Shown: positions 37,902-47,579 of the stretch, in pieces
How positions within the stretch are numbered: the stretch's first letter is position 1
How the letters are laid out: each line of letters begins with the position of its first letter
Assembly (NCBI GenBank): GCA_965216255.1
Contig: OZ244148.1
Coordinates: 124,001-188,000, forward strand
Reading direction: 5' to 3'
From: G965216255 sp965216255
Lineage (GTDB): Bacteria > Bacteroidota > Rhodothermia > Rhodothermales > Bin80
Length of the DNA: 64,000 nt
The notes under the pieces: model-generated
The model's input: only the letters and a program-made list of their open reading frames with translations
Told to the model about the DNA's origin: nothing
Database searches by the model: none
Made by a program: the position numbers and the translations under genes

Positions 37902-38410
37902 GGGGGGTTGCAGATGACGAACACGCTTTGCTGCGCGACGATTCGGGCACCAAGAGAGCGGGCTGGTTCGAAATACACAACTTGCTCAGTACTGAACAAT
38001 TTGTCGTCCTTCAGTACCCGTCCGTTCGTGGCAACCTGAGGGTCGCCGATGTCCAGCGTGAACACCTGTCCATCCTTTCCGGGCTCCTCCGTGCACGCGA
38101 ACCAGAGGGCTACCAGAGCACTTTCCGTGCAGTCCAATAGGCCGGTCGCAGCGCCGTGATGCTGGAGTACGGACAGCCGCTGTTTGTCAGGTCGGCGTTC
38201 TCCGTCAATAACTTCCATCGAATTGATGAGGTGTCTGTGGTAATCGGAGACTAGCTTCCTAAGGCTGGTTTCGTCTCTTTTGACACTCGCACCATATGAT
38301 TTCTGGAGGCGATGGACCGCCCCCGAATGTAGCTTCCAAGCGACATTTGCCTGCCCCCTGTAGGCCGGCCTAGTCATGGTCTTCGTTTCGTCTAAGACCC
38401 TTGCTATCAT
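37832..38410 (-). CDS. FRG-domain protein
   Basis: 192 aa. The diagnostic blocks are PAYRGQANVAWKLHSGAVHR (the F/Y-R-G motif with a following Trp) and LSVLQHHGAATGLLDCTESA, leading to LVALWFA, where relatives read LQHHG-PTRLLDWT. FRG proteins are of unknown function, widespread in mobile and defence-rich regions. The product is short for the family and ends VVVPKEVKMLYRL, overlapping the convergent gene, so a C-terminal truncation is possible. Confidence 0.82.
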   Translation of the reverse strand: MIARVLDETKTMTRPAYRGQANVAWKLHSGAVHRLQKSYGASVKRDETSLRKLVSDYHRHLINSMEVIDGERRPDKQRLSVLQHHGAATGLLDCTESALVALWFACTEEPGKDGQVFTLDIGDPQVATNGRVLKDDKLFSTEQVVYFEPARSLGARIVAQQSVFVICNPPQIPDRHLRFVVVPKEVKMLYRL

Positions 38411-38486
38411 TTATGTCGGAGTCACTTGTCAGTCTAGGTCTGCCCAATGTCTTTTGTTATCCGCTGCCACGGTGACCTCGCACCGC

Positions 38487-38753
38487 TCACTTCTTGAAAA
38501 TGTCGGAGTGGGTGCCAGTACGTACGAGGCGTAGGACGGAGTCGTTTTCGACGCGGTATAAGAGTAGCCAGTCAGATTCAATATGTGCTTCTCGGTGCCC
38601 TCTCCAGTCCCCCATCAGGGAGTGGTCTCTGTATCTTGCCGGCAGCGGCTGTCGGCTGGCCAACAGTGCGACCAGCTCCTCAAGTTTGGTCGAATCCTTG
38701 CCACGCTTTACTGCTAGGCGGTAGTCCTTCTTGAACCGAGATGACCGTCCTAC
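38487..38753 (-). CDS. YafQ/RelE-type toxin, start codon apparently lost
   Basis: An 88-codon frame: GRSSRFKKDYRLAVKRGKD, then LPARYRDHSLMGDWRGHREA, HIESDWLLLYRVEND and LVRTGTHSDIFKK. This is the classic YafQ toxin layout, with the catalytic-site DHSL, the W-G-HREAHI strand and the TGTHSDLF C-terminus containing the catalytic His. No ATG, GTG or TTG lies at the N-terminus in this frame. The first codon where a GTG would be expected reads GTA (38751-38753). It is directly downstream of a RelB-like antitoxin, the usual order. Probably a silenced toxin, or one using a rare start. Confidence 0.78.
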   Translation of the reverse strand, partial: VGRSSRFKKDYRLAVKRGKDSTKLEELVALLASRQPLPARYRDHSLMGDWRGHREAHIESDWLLLYRVENDSVLRLVRTGTHSDIFKK

Positions 38754-38763
38754 GGAAAGCGGC

Positions 38764-38994
38764 TTAGGACTTGAGATCTGCCCAAAGTGCGTCTAGACTG
38801 GAGTAGACTTGCCCCCCGCCATTCTCAACCTCTCTAATGGCCTCAAGGGTCTTCTTATTGGGCACTTTGCCGCCCCACCGTTGGCGCTCGATGTCGGCTG
38901 GGGATTGCCGCTGTGGTCTAAGGGAAGGCTCAACTACTTTGGCTGGCCGTGGTGCGCTGCGCATTTCAGACGTTGTGTGTTCGCCAGATGACAT
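38764..38994 (-). CDS. RelB/DinJ-type antitoxin
   Basis: About 76 aa from MSSGEHTTSEMRSAPRPAK (38994); a longer start at 39054 is possible. The C-terminal NKKTLEAIREVENGGGQVYS, then SLDALWADL, matches RelB/DinJ antitoxin tails (ETL-AI-E---G----S-D-L--DL). The stop lies just before the YafQ-like toxin frame. The N-terminal DNA-binding part is short and divergent. Confidence 0.7.
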   Translation of the reverse strand: MSSGEHTTSEMRSAPRPAKVVEPSLRPQRQSPADIERQRWGGKVPNKKTLEAIREVENGGGQVYSSLDALWADLKS

Positions 38995-39126
38995 AAGGTA
39001 CAGCAAAAGCGCGCAAAAGTTGCGCTCCGTACATCTTCTCAATGAGAACAGCATAGCGAGCGAGGTGACTAGCTGCCCCTATACCACGCGTGTGGCAGGC
39101 GTCCAGACGATAAAGTCACGCTGTCC

Positions 39127-39291
39127 GTGTACACGTACAAGTGCTCCCTTTGCCGAACGCGGCTGCCACATACCGCGTTCTACAAGGACCGGATGCGGTT
39201 CAGTGGCCTGCACTCTCGCTGCAAGGTGTGCTACACTAAGGAGGCACCCCGGCGCCGTGGGAGAGGGGAGTATGACGACAGCCCCTTCTAG
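39127..39291 (+). CDS. Small zinc-ribbon-like protein
   Basis: 54 codons from GTG 39127: YKCSLCRTRLPHTAFYKDRM, then RFSGLHSRCKVCYTKEA. Two CxxC pairs separated by 26 residues, with the F-Y-K-D-R-M---G--S-C motif, recall the small zinc ribbons found in phage and HNH-associated proteins. No convincing ribosome-binding site; the real start could be further upstream in the same frame. Low certainty. Confidence 0.35.
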   Translation: MYTYKCSLCRTRLPHTAFYKDRMRFSGLHSRCKVCYTKEAPRRRGRGEYDDSPF

Positions 39292-39598
39292 GAACGTCTA
39301 CCCATGTGTGCATGCCGATGTCCTGCGGCAAAGCCATCGCCGAGAGCTTGGCGAGACCGCAATGGACACGCACGGTACCTCCGGACCTTCAACAGGTGTC
39401 CCGTCAAATGTCATACAACTCGTGTACGCCATGGCTGTCGCCACCTCCAGGGCGATTTGATTACGATTTACTGCATGGCTAGAATCCCACGAGCCACACA
39501 TTTCGTCCATTTCATCAACGCCTCGCAAGTCCTGTTGCTTCCCACTTGGAAAGTGTTAGACGATCACACCGGCGGGGCTTCTGTCCATTCCCGCCCCA

Positions 39599-39874
39599 TC
39601 AATCACATTCACCTGGCATCGTCACCTCCCCCGTCTCCACGTTCACGCTAACCATGAAGGTTTCCGGCTTCATCAGCTCCTCCTTGAACGCATCGTAGCT
39701 GTCATTCAGAAAACGAATCAGCTTGCCATAAAGCAGGTGACGCCACCTGAAGGCATCTTCACCTTCGTGTTTGTCGCGCCATCGATCCAAAAGAATTGGC
39801 ACGTTCAACTTATCCGTAATATGACCGTGCTGGTCCTTTTCATACACTAACGTGCTCATCTTCAGTTGTTCCAT
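39599..39874 (-). CDS. Hypothetical protein (91 aa)
   Basis: MEQLKMSTLVYEKDQHGHIT, then DKLNVPILLDRWRDKHEGED, FRWRHLLYGKLIRFLNDSYD and ETFMVSVNVETGEVTMPGEC. The composition is natural for a small soluble alpha/beta protein and the frame is free of stops. No family recognised. It lies divergent from the IS1380 relic. Confidence 0.5.
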   Translation of the reverse strand: MEQLKMSTLVYEKDQHGHITDKLNVPILLDRWRDKHEGEDAFRWRHLLYGKLIRFLNDSYDAFKEELMKPETFMVSVNVETGEVTMPGECD

Positions 39875-40034
39875 TTCCGCTAGATCCTACCTTATTCACG
39901 AAAATGTACAGTGCTTACGAAGAGCCGTCGAATGTGACGGTGTAAGTAGCTCATTATTAGAGATTTGTCAGGGACCAGAACTGGCCCTCCGGCGTTGGAT
40001 TACGTGTGTACACGTTCACCCTGGAGCGCGTCCG

Positions 40035-40938
40035 ATGCAAGGTCCCAAACCCGCCTTTTTGTTCACGTGCCCGTTCAATGAATCCGTAAAAGTTGCCGCT
40101 TCCAAGACGGATAGTTTGACCTCGGATGCGGGGGGCATCCCGATGCGGCTGGTGATGGTGATTACCGGCATCGCGCGTCGACTCGCGTCTGTGCTGGTGG
40201 ACGATCGGCACCCGTCTCGGATAACGCACAGCCTCCAAGAGCTGGTGCGGCAGTTGTTGCTACAGCATGTTCAGGGGTGGGGACGCCAGACGGATGCGGA
40301 CAAGCTTCGCAGAGATCCCGCCATGCGCGTGGCCACCTCTTCGAATAGGGGCATCCAGGCGCTGCAGGACGACCGGTTCTTGGCATCCCAGCCGAGCATG
40401 TCCCGCCTGGTGAGCATGTTGGCCGGACAGAAGAATTTTGTGCAGCTGCGCCGCTTTGCGGAGACCTTCGCCATGGAGCATCTGCTGCAGCGTAGTGGTG
40501 GAAAGCGCCGCCGCGTGGTGGTCTTCGATGTGGACGGCTTACCGGTAGAGGCCCACGGCAGGCAACAGGGAAGTAAGTGGAACGGGTATTACAAGCGAAC
40601 CATCTTCTTGCCTCTTGTCGCCCTGTGTGGCAAGACGGGCGACATGCTGGGGGCAAGGCACCCGGAGCGTGGTGGACGGCTGCTACACGTTCATCCGGCG
40701 CATTGCGCAGGGATTGCGCCGCCATGTGGCCCACAAGGTCATTGTCCGGCTGGACGCCGGTTTTAACAGTGGCGAGCTATGTGACAAGCTGGAGAGCGAC
40801 GGCATCGGCTACGTCATGCGTCTGAAAGAGAATGCCTTTCTCGGCAGGGACATCACAAAGCTCCGCGGCCCACAAGAGTGGACATCCTACAAGCTGAATG
40901 TGATGTTGGACACTTATAGTCGCTATGGTGTCGGGTGA
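40035..40938 (+). pseudogene. IS1380-family transposase, frameshifted and truncated
   Basis: From MQGPKPAFLFTCPFNESVKV: SLTSDAGGIPMRLVMVITGI, QTDADKLRRDPAMRV, FLASQPSMSRLVSMLAGQKN and VVVFDVDGLPVEAHGRQQG (first catalytic Asp), then WNGYYKRTIFLPLVAL. Near 40650 the frame shifts and continues HVAHKVIVRLDAGFNSGELC (second Asp) and IGYVMRLKENAFL before diverging at about 40910. The Glu-containing C-terminus is missing. Inactive relic. Confidence 0.88.
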
Positions 40939-40955
40939 ACGGCTGCTCCCAGTGA

Positions 40956-41430
40956 GTCAGCTACCCTGGCGAAAGATCTCATCGCGATAACCTGCAAGGG
41001 TCCGGGCATCGCACCCGAACAGCTTATCCTGCACCGCGCCCCCGCACGGGCCTCCAAGACCTATGCCCAGCTCCTGGCTGACTTGGGCGTGGGGAAATCA
41101 TATACCCGGTCGTAACTGTTCCAATGACAATCCGTACAGGGAGGCGCAGTTGAGGACCTTGGGGTACCACCCGACCTACCGGGAGCGCTTTGGTTCGCTG
41201 CCAGGGCCTGGGCACGGGAGTTCTTCCACTGGCACAACCATGACCACTACCACTACCATATTGGCCTTGCCCTCATGCATCCCGGTACGGTCCACTATCG
41301 CAAGGTTCGCGAAGTTCGGGCCGCGCGGCAGGCGGTACTGGAGGCCGCATACGCACGGTATCCCGAGGGTTTTGTGCGCAGCGTTCCAAACCTCCAAACG
41401 CAGCCTGGATTGACAGGCCTACGGACCTAA
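40956..41430 (+). pseudogene. IS3-family OrfB, C-terminal relic
   Basis: Pieces in three frames: GIAPEQLILHRAPARASKTY and AQLLADLGVGKSYTR, then SNDNPYREAQLRTLGYHPTY and RERFGSL, then RAWAREFFHWHNHDHYHYHI, GLALMHPGTVHYRK and YPEGFVRSVPN. Intact relatives read TLHADRG, where this copy has LILHRAP, so the catalytic Asp is gone, and several stops and shifts interrupt it. Confidence 0.85.
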
Positions 41431-41664
41431 ACAGCCAGGCATCCAGCGCCACGGCCCGCAGAAAGCGCTGCCCCGAATTCTATCTCAAACGCGAACTGTC
41501 GCAGCCCCGATGAAACCTTCCGAGTTCACTAATTCTTCAGGAAACGTGTCTCTATTTAATAGGCACACACCGCTGCAGCTTCGTAATCTACCCGTATCTG
41601 CCAGAGCGCAAGTAATCGCTCTGTCCTGATTCGCTCCACGGCCATTTGCCAGATTGTTGCCCAC

Positions 41665-44600
41665 ATGAAAGCAAGACGACTGGCCCAAATTCTCGCGTTA
41701 TTCGCCGGAATTGGGGCAATTACGCATTCCGCGATGGCCCACTTGCAGCAGACGCCATCCGATTCGCTAGAGGAAGACTGGAAGGCGCTCTTGGCTTTGT
41801 ATCGGTCAACCGACGGCAATAGTTGGATCAGTAACGCGGGCTGGGGCGTGTCTGAGACGTCCGTGCCGACGGCGGAGGAGTTGGATGCGTGGTGGGGCGT
41901 TACGGTAGTCGGCGGGCGCGTCGCGGAGCTAAGCCTGATGCGTAACAATCTTACTGGTGAATTGCCTTCTGAGATGGGCAATTTGTCGGCAATGTCCCAG
42001 CTTTCGCTGAACTACAACCACCTTACCGGTGACATTCCCGAAGAGTGGGGGAAGCTGGTAAACCTCACGCACCTGTCACTGAGCGGCAACGAACTGACCG
42101 GTTCGATTCCCCGGGAATTCGGCGCTCTGGTCAGCCTCGCCGAGCTTAGCTTGAGTGGCAATGATCTATCTGGGGAGATTCCTGGCGAACTTGGGAGTCT
42201 TTCCGAGCTCGAAACCCTTAACCTGGGAGATAATCACTTCACGGGCCATATTCCTGAGACCCTGGGCGGTCTTGCCAAGGTCACTTGGCTGAGGCTCAGG
42301 AGGAACGAGCTGACAGGCGAGATTCCCAGCTCCTTGGGAAATTTGTCCGCATTGAGAACCCTTCAACTCGATGAGAACAACCTGACAGGTTCGATTCCGG
42401 GAGAACTTGCCAAGCTTGAAGGGCTTGAAGGGCTTTTTCTTGGTGACAATGCCCTAACGGGTACCATACCGAGAGAGTTGGGCAAGCTCGCCAGTCTTAC
42501 GAAACTTGACCTGCATGCGAACGCGCTAACCGGTACCATCCCTTCTGAGCTGGGCGATATCTCAGGACTCGTGAGACTGCAATTGGGTAGCAATGCCCTG
42601 TCGGGAGAGGTCCCGAGTGCACTTGGCAAACTCAAGCAAGCGGGTTGGCTCGGACTCGCAAACAACATGCTAAAGGGACAGCTACCCCTGGATCTGGTCA
42701 AGCTGTCCAGCCTGATCTATCTATATTTCCAGGGGCAGGATCTCTGTGCTCCCATGTATCCTGATTTTCAGCAGTGGCTTGCTACGGTGGACAATGCGGT
42801 TGGTCCGAATTGCCAGAATACACCCAGTGCTTTGGAAAGAGACTGGCTGGTCCTTGTTGCGCTCTACAACGCCACGGACGGAGACAACTGGGCCAACAAT
42901 ACAAACTGGCCCAATATTCAGGCAGGGGCTCCCACGCCGCAGGAGCTTGGATCCTGGCACGGCATACAGGTGAGGGGCGAACGGGTTTCGACTGTAGATC
43001 TGAGTTCAAATGGGCTCAATGGAACTCTACCTGCGAAGCTGGGTGATTTGTCGGCGTTGGTTCAACTGAACCTGCAAGACAATAACATCAACGGTGAGAT
43101 CCCGGCTGAATTGGGCCGGCTTGCGAATCTTACCCACCTCGTCTTGGAAAGAAATCAACTGCACGGCACCATTCCAAGTGCGTTGGGGGACCTTTCGTCA
43201 CTTGTGCAGCTTGCGTTGAGCCAAAACAGGCTGTCGGGAGAGCTGCCCGGCGAGTTGGGAAATCTTGCACAGCTTCAGGACTTTGACGTCAGGGAAAATC
43301 AGATTTCCGGCGAGATTCCATTAGCGCTTGGCGGCCTTCCCAATCTCAAGTTCTTGCGACTCTGGCGCAACCGGTTTTCTGACGAAATCCCGGGCGAATT
43401 GGGCCAATTGTCCAATTTACAGATCCTGAATCTCGCAGAAAACAGATTGACCGGCTCTATCCCGGACGAATTGGAGGCACTCGCTCAGCTGGACGGCCTG
43501 TGGCTTAACGACAATGAGCTTACGGGGCCTATTCCCAACGCCTTGGGAAATATTACCGGTCTTACCAGGCTCAGACTGGATGGCAATGACCTTACCGGGG
43601 CCATCCCGGCATTCCTGGCAAGTCTGTCCGGTCTCGTAATGCTCAACTTGGGCAGTAATTCCTTTACCGGCAAAGTCCCAGGTAAGTTGGGAAGCCTTCA
43701 GCACCTTGTATACCTCGGAGTGGAGGACAATCTCCTTACGGGTCAACTTCCGGTGAGCCTTTCAGGTCTGACCGAGCTGGATTTCCTGTTTTTCCACGGG
43801 CAGGAGCTCTGCGCGCCACTAGATGACGGATTTCAAGAGTGGCTCTCGGGGGTGCCCAATGTTGTTGGCCCAAGTTGCGATCCATCCGCTGACCCGTTGC
43901 GCGGAGAATGGCTGGCACTCGTGGCGCTGTACGACTCCACGGACGGTGACAACTGGAGCAACAAGACAAATTGGTCCACGTCGACGGCACCGACACCTAC
44001 GGCAGCGGAGCTGGACTCCTGGTACGGAGTTGTGGTAACGGCTGGACATGTTTCCGGACTCGATCTCGGCGAAAATAACCTGAACGGGGTGCTTCCGCCC
44101 GAAATCGGTGACCTGTCGGAGCTGACAACCCTGAAAATGGTTGGCAACAAGCTTCGGGGCACCATTCCTCCGGAAATCGGAAAGCTATCAAACCTTACCG
44201 AACTCGCGCTCACCGACAACGCACTTACGGATTCAATCTCAGGTGCGCTTGGTAATCTTTCCGCCCTTTCCCGGCTTAGCCTCGGTTTTAACCAGTTGAC
44301 GGGAGACATACCAGTGTCTCTTGGCAGGCTCTCAAACCTGGTCTCGCTTGACCTGGGTTACAATGCGCTAACCGGCGAGATTCCGTCTGAGCTGGCTGGC
44401 CTTGCGAACCTGGAAAACCTGATCTTGTCGGACAACGAACTCACGGGAGAGATTCCTCGTGAACTCGGAGCACTCGAAAGACTCAAGGCACTCTGGATGC
44501 AGGACAATGATCTCGAGGGAACGATACCCATTGAGCTCGGACAACTGCTCCGACTGTCCGGACTCGGACTGGATGGCAACAGACTTACCGGGGAAATCCC

Positions 44601-45453
44601 GCGGGAGCTCGGCAGTCTGTCGGAGCTCGTGCGTCTGGACGTCTCGGGCAACGAGCTGACGGGGCCTATACCAGAAGAGCTCGGCGGTCTTGTCGCCATA
44701 AGCAGCCTGGATGTGGAACACAACCTCCTCAGCGGACCGCTGCCGGAGAGCCTAACGAGTCTTGCTGCCGTGGAGCGGCTGCATTTTGAGGGCCAGGCGC
44801 TGTGCGCTCCTGTGAACGCGGATTTCCAGGCGTGGCTTGGGGCGATAGATGATGCGGCGGGGCCCAATTGCATTTCCTTCACCCGCACGATAGCCGACCA
44901 AACATATTCGGTACGTATTGAGATAGCAAACCTAACGCTGCCGCTGGCAGCAGGCGGAGAGGCGCCGCTGACCTATGCGCTGAGGCCTGCGTTGCCCACA
45001 GGTCTTGTCTTTGATGCGGGCAGGCGTGTGCTGAGCGGCACGCCGACAGAGGTGTTTGACGCGACGGAGTACCTCTACGAGGTCAGTGATCCGAATGGCG
45101 TAACCGGCGCTCTCACGTTTTCGATTGAGGTCACCGTTTCTACGTCCGCAGAAAGTGCGGGACCTGAGCTGCCGGCCACGTTTGCTCTTCGGGGCAACTA
45201 TCCCAATCCCTTCAATCCGTCCACCACGGTTGTCTTCGATCTTCCTGCTGCCGCCATGGTCTCCGTTCGGGTAATGGACCTGCTAGGCCGAACCGTTCAA
45301 ATAGCACGTCCCCATGCCATGGCCGCTGGTTGGAATCGAAGCCTAGAGCTCAATCTTGAATACGCTCCTTCCGGGCCGTATCTGTATCAGCTGCGGGCGG
45401 AGACGGATGCGGGAATGCTCGTAGGGACGCGTAAAATGATGCTGTTCAGATAG
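41665..45453 (+). CDS. Giant exported leucine-rich-repeat protein with T9SS sorting domain
   Basis: 1262 aa. Signal peptide MKARRLAQILALFAGIGAIT with a Ser-Ala-Met-Ala cut region. Three successive modules start at about residues 35, 388 and 745. Each opens with a W-x2-L-x-A-L-Y-x2-TDG-x-W motif (DWKALLALYRSTDGNSW; DWLVLVALYNATDGDNW; EWLALVALYDSTDGDNW) and contains about ten plant-type 24-residue LRRs (NLTHLSLSGNELTGSIPREF style). Each closes with an 'LCAP...FQ-WL' cap. An Ig-like putative domain (TIADQTYSV..., PTGLVFDAGRRVLSGTPTE) spans about 1072-1165. The T9SS sorting domain follows to the end (LRGNYPNPFNPSTTVVFDLP, MLFR). Likely a surface adhesin or recognition protein. Repeat near-identity suggests growth by module duplication. 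Confidence 0.93.
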   Translation: MKARRLAQILALFAGIGAITHSAMAHLQQTPSDSLEEDWKALLALYRSTDGNSWISNAGWGVSETSVPTAEELDAWWGVTVVGGRVAELSLMRNNLTGELPSEMGNLSAMSQLSLNYNHLTGDIPEEWGKLVNLTHLSLSGNELTGSIPREFGALVSLAELSLSGNDLSGEIPGELGSLSELETLNLGDNHFTGHIPETLGGLAKVTWLRLRRNELTGEIPSSLGNLSALRTLQLDENNLTGSIPGELAKLEGLEGLFLGDNALTGTIPRELGKLASLTKLDLHANALTGTIPSELGDISGLVRLQLGSNALSGEVPSALGKLKQAGWLGLANNMLKGQLPLDLVKLSSLIYLYFQGQDLCAPMYPDFQQWLATVDNAVGPNCQNTPSALERDWLVLVALYNATDGDNWANNTNWPNIQAGAPTPQELGSWHGIQVRGERVSTVDLSSNGLNGTLPAKLGDLSALVQLNLQDNNINGEIPAELGRLANLTHLVLERNQLHGTIPSALGDLSSLVQLALSQNRLSGELPGELGNLAQLQDFDVRENQISGEIPLALGGLPNLKFLRLWRNRFSDEIPGELGQLSNLQILNLAENRLTGSIPDELEALAQLDGLWLNDNELTGPIPNALGNITGLTRLRLDGNDLTGAIPAFLASLSGLVMLNLGSNSFTGKVPGKLGSLQHLVYLGVEDNLLTGQLPVSLSGLTELDFLFFHGQELCAPLDDGFQEWLSGVPNVVGPSCDPSADPLRGEWLALVALYDSTDGDNWSNKTNWSTSTAPTPTAAELDSWYGVVVTAGHVSGLDLGENNLNGVLPPEIGDLSELTTLKMVGNKLRGTIPPEIGKLSNLTELALTDNALTDSISGALGNLSALSRLSLGFNQLTGDIPVSLGRLSNLVSLDLGYNALTGEIPSELAGLANLENLILSDNELTGEIPRELGALERLKALWMQDNDLEGTIPIELGQLLRLSGLGLDGNRLTGEIPRELGSLSELVRLDVSGNELTGPIPEELGGLVAISSLDVEHNLLSGPLPESLTSLAAVERLHFEGQALCAPVNADFQAWLGAIDDAAGPNCISFTRTIADQTYSVRIEIANLTLPLAAGGEAPLTYALRPALPTGLVFDAGRRVLSGTPTEVFDATEYLYEVSDPNGVTGALTFSIEVTVSTSAESAGPELPATFALRGNYPNPFNPSTTVVFDLPAAAMVSVRVMDLLGRTVQIARPHAMAAGWNRSLELNLEYAPSGPYLYQLRAETDAGMLVGTRKMMLFR

Positions 45454-46183
45454 CCTGCCCGGATTGCCCCCGCTTGGTAAGGGCAGTTGGATTGTGACGA
45501 GTGCCATCTGGCGCCACTATCAGGGCTTCTCAACTTGCTATCACTGACATACTGGTTGCGTAATCGCACCAGGAATTCTAGTTGCCCTGTGTGCAGCAGG
45601 CTCGTGGACGAGATTGGCAGCACGTAGATATCCTCGATATCTATTGCGATGCTGACATCGCGCGAATACAGATCTGACCGTTGAATCCATTGACCACTAT
45701 GTTGAGGTCCGTCGCTGGCGTTGCGCCAAAGTTAGTTGGCCGAGCGCCGACGACGACTATCCTGAAATTGGACATGAATGCGCCTCTTATCGCTCTGCAT
45801 CACGGCGCGAGCGTCCTGGATAAAGAGACCACCCAGGGTCTAGTGCACGGACCGTGGTAGGCTTCGGCTCTTTATGGAATACGATGGTTCCTGTATTATC
45901 TCCGAGTTGTTGATGCGGACAATTGGAGTACACCACCAGCTGCTCTATTGCGCGGACAAGCTGCCGTAAGTACGCTGACCAAGGTGGACGCGTAGCGGGG
46001 CTGTGCGCCGGGTGCCAGGAACGCAGCATGCCTGCGAGGTGTCGGCATTCAGGCCGCTGGCGACATCTTCCGCGCTGCATCACTCCGGCAAGGCACAGGC
46101 TGCCATCATTTGGGCCACGCGTAGCAGACAGCCGGCGCGTATTGGAGGTCTGTGTCTTTTCTCGGTCACGCACGCGGCTCCGT
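45454..46183. other. No confident gene; possible 44-aa minus-strand frame
   Basis: About 730 bp between the LRR gene and the mobilisation module. One minus-strand frame at 45775-45641 (MSNFRIVVVGARPTNFGATP, ending NGFNGQICIRAMSASQ) looks more protein-like than its neighbours and may be a relic of a larger exported protein. A perfect small palindrome (GATATCCTCGATATC region, about 45627-45643) overlaps its end. Longer frames near 45787-46377 are antisense to nothing known and look like chance. Confidence 0.35.
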
Positions 46184-46570
46184 TTACCTCTGCTGCCCGG
46201 CCCGGTCTGCAAGCCCCAGTAACGCACGCATTTCCTCCTTCCTTTCCGGCTCGAGCGCTGTCCAGACATGCTCCAGGCGCTGACCCAGGTACTGGTGCCT
46301 GCGCGCCGAAGGAGATAGCTTCCAGCGTTCCGGTACCAGCGAAAGCGCCGAGGCCATAAGCAGGGCCCCGAGCGCAAACATGGTCAGCGTGCGCTGCCAG
46401 CCCCCGCGCCTGGCATGGAGGGCGGCGCGCTCCGCAACACGTGCGCTCGCCCTTATCAATTGCGCCGCGTCTTTGAGCTCCCTCAGGAGGGGGTCGATGT
46501 GCCGACGGGCCTCTGCCGCTTCCGCTTCGGCAAGGCGCGCCCGGAGCGGCGTTTCGGCTTTATCGCTCAC
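46184..46570 (-). CDS. Small membrane protein of the mobilisation module
   Basis: 128 aa. N-terminal helical charged segment (LRARLAEAEAAEARRHIDPL), a single transmembrane helix TLTMFALGALLMASALSLV near 62-80, and an Arg-rich C-terminal helix. The start overlaps the relaxase stop by about 11 bases, so it is the last gene of the mob operon. It resembles the small membrane proteins (MobB/MbeB-like by position only) that accompany relaxases. No sequence family recognised. Confidence 0.7.
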   Translation of the reverse strand: MSDKAETPLRARLAEAEAAEARRHIDPLLRELKDAAQLIRASARVAERAALHARRGGWQRTLTMFALGALLMASALSLVPERWKLSPSARRHQYLGQRLEHVWTALEPERKEEMRALLGLADRAGQQR

Positions 46571-47579
46571 GTCCGCGCGCGCTGCGTACGGCCAGGCGGG
46601 AAAGCGAATCGTAGGCCGCCTCGCCGAGCGTCCGGCGTATTTCGGGGCCGCGTCCCTCGGCCTTCAGGCGCAAGTAGTCCCGCGCGAGCAGGTAGTCCCC
46701 CTCCGAGAGCGGCCCTTCGGTGTGTCCACGCTCCAGCCTGGCCTCGTGAGCGCGCTTAAGTTCGAGCACCGGGGCGCGCACGCGGCGCGTGAACTCCTCG
46801 AACGTTTCGCCGAATCTATCGGCGAGCTTTCGGGCCGAAACGCCGGGCATGACGCTGCTGCTCTTGGCGTATTCCTGGCCGTCTGTCACCACGAGTCCCT
46901 TTTTGCGCGCCTCCAGGCCAAGACCACGGCCCCGCAACCTGCGCGTGAGATCGTCCCAGCTCTTTGCCCGCTCGAAATCATCGCCCGCGGCGCGGCGCAC
47001 CAGCATCTGAAACGGCACCGCGCCATCGCGGACGATTCCCTTGTAGGCGCCCTTGGAGAGCGACTGGCTCCGGTCCGGCCTGCGCTGCCCCTCCAGCCGG
47101 TAAAGCTGCCCCGGCACTTCGCGAAAGCCCATGCGGCGCTCCGCATGGCGCAGGTACTTCTCTGTCCGACACCAGGACAGGTGCAGGTTTGCGGCCGCTC
47201 TCGTCGAAGGATGCACACGATTGGCCATGACGTGCAGATGGGCACAGGCCTCGTCGCAGTGGGCGACATAGATGGCCTGGTGCTCCTTCATGCCCAGCGT
47301 GGCCAGCAGCCCGTCGGCGACCTCCTGCATCTCTTTGCGCGTCGGATCATCGTCCTGTGCCCAGGAAATGGACACATGCAGGACGGGGCTTTGGACAAGG
47401 TGGTTTCCGCTGGCAACGATACGCATCTCTCGCGCCGCTTCCTGCAGGCTTTCTGCCTGGACGAGCCCGCGGCCTTCGATCCAGCCGACGCGCACCTTGT
47501 CTTCGCGCCCCGGCTTGGGGCGCTCCAGGTATTTGGCCAGCTCCCGAAAGCTGCGGCACTTGTTCAAATTGGCGATCAC
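46560..47579 (-). CDS. MobA/VirD2-type relaxase
   Basis: About 339 aa from GTG 47579 (VIANLNKCRSFRELAKYLER). The upstream 83 codons in the same frame are Arg/Pro-rich and overlap the MobC-like gene, so I reject the longer start. Motif I Tyr is in RELAKYLERP. VLHVSISWAQDDDP and the three-His metal motif HCDEACAHLHVMANRVHP are typical of MOB-P-type relaxases that nick oriT. The C-terminal helical part (VSARKLADRFGETFEEFTRR) is probably for protein contacts. Neighbours on both sides overlap it. The module implies an integrated mobilisable element. Confidence 0.9.
   Translation of the reverse strand: MIANLNKCRSFRELAKYLERPKPGREDKVRVGWIEGRGLVQAESLQEAAREMRIVASGNHLVQSPVLHVSISWAQDDDPTRKEMQEVADGLLATLGMKEHQAIYVAHCDEACAHLHVMANRVHPSTRAAANLHLSWCRTEKYLRHAERRMGFREVPGQLYRLEGQRRPDRSQSLSKGAYKGIVRDGAVPFQMLVRRAAGDDFERAKSWDDLTRRLRGRGLGLEARKKGLVVTDGQEYAKSSSVMPGVSARKLADRFGETFEEFTRRVRAPVLELKRAHEARLERGHTEGPLSEGDYLLARDYLRLKAEGRGPEIRRTLGEAAYDSLSRLAVRSARGRER

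Noticed and set aside
45787..46377. 196-codon minus-strand frame upstream (3') of the mob module
   Set aside because: Overlaps the small membrane protein gene in another frame and has Arg/Ser-rich, unpatterned translation.
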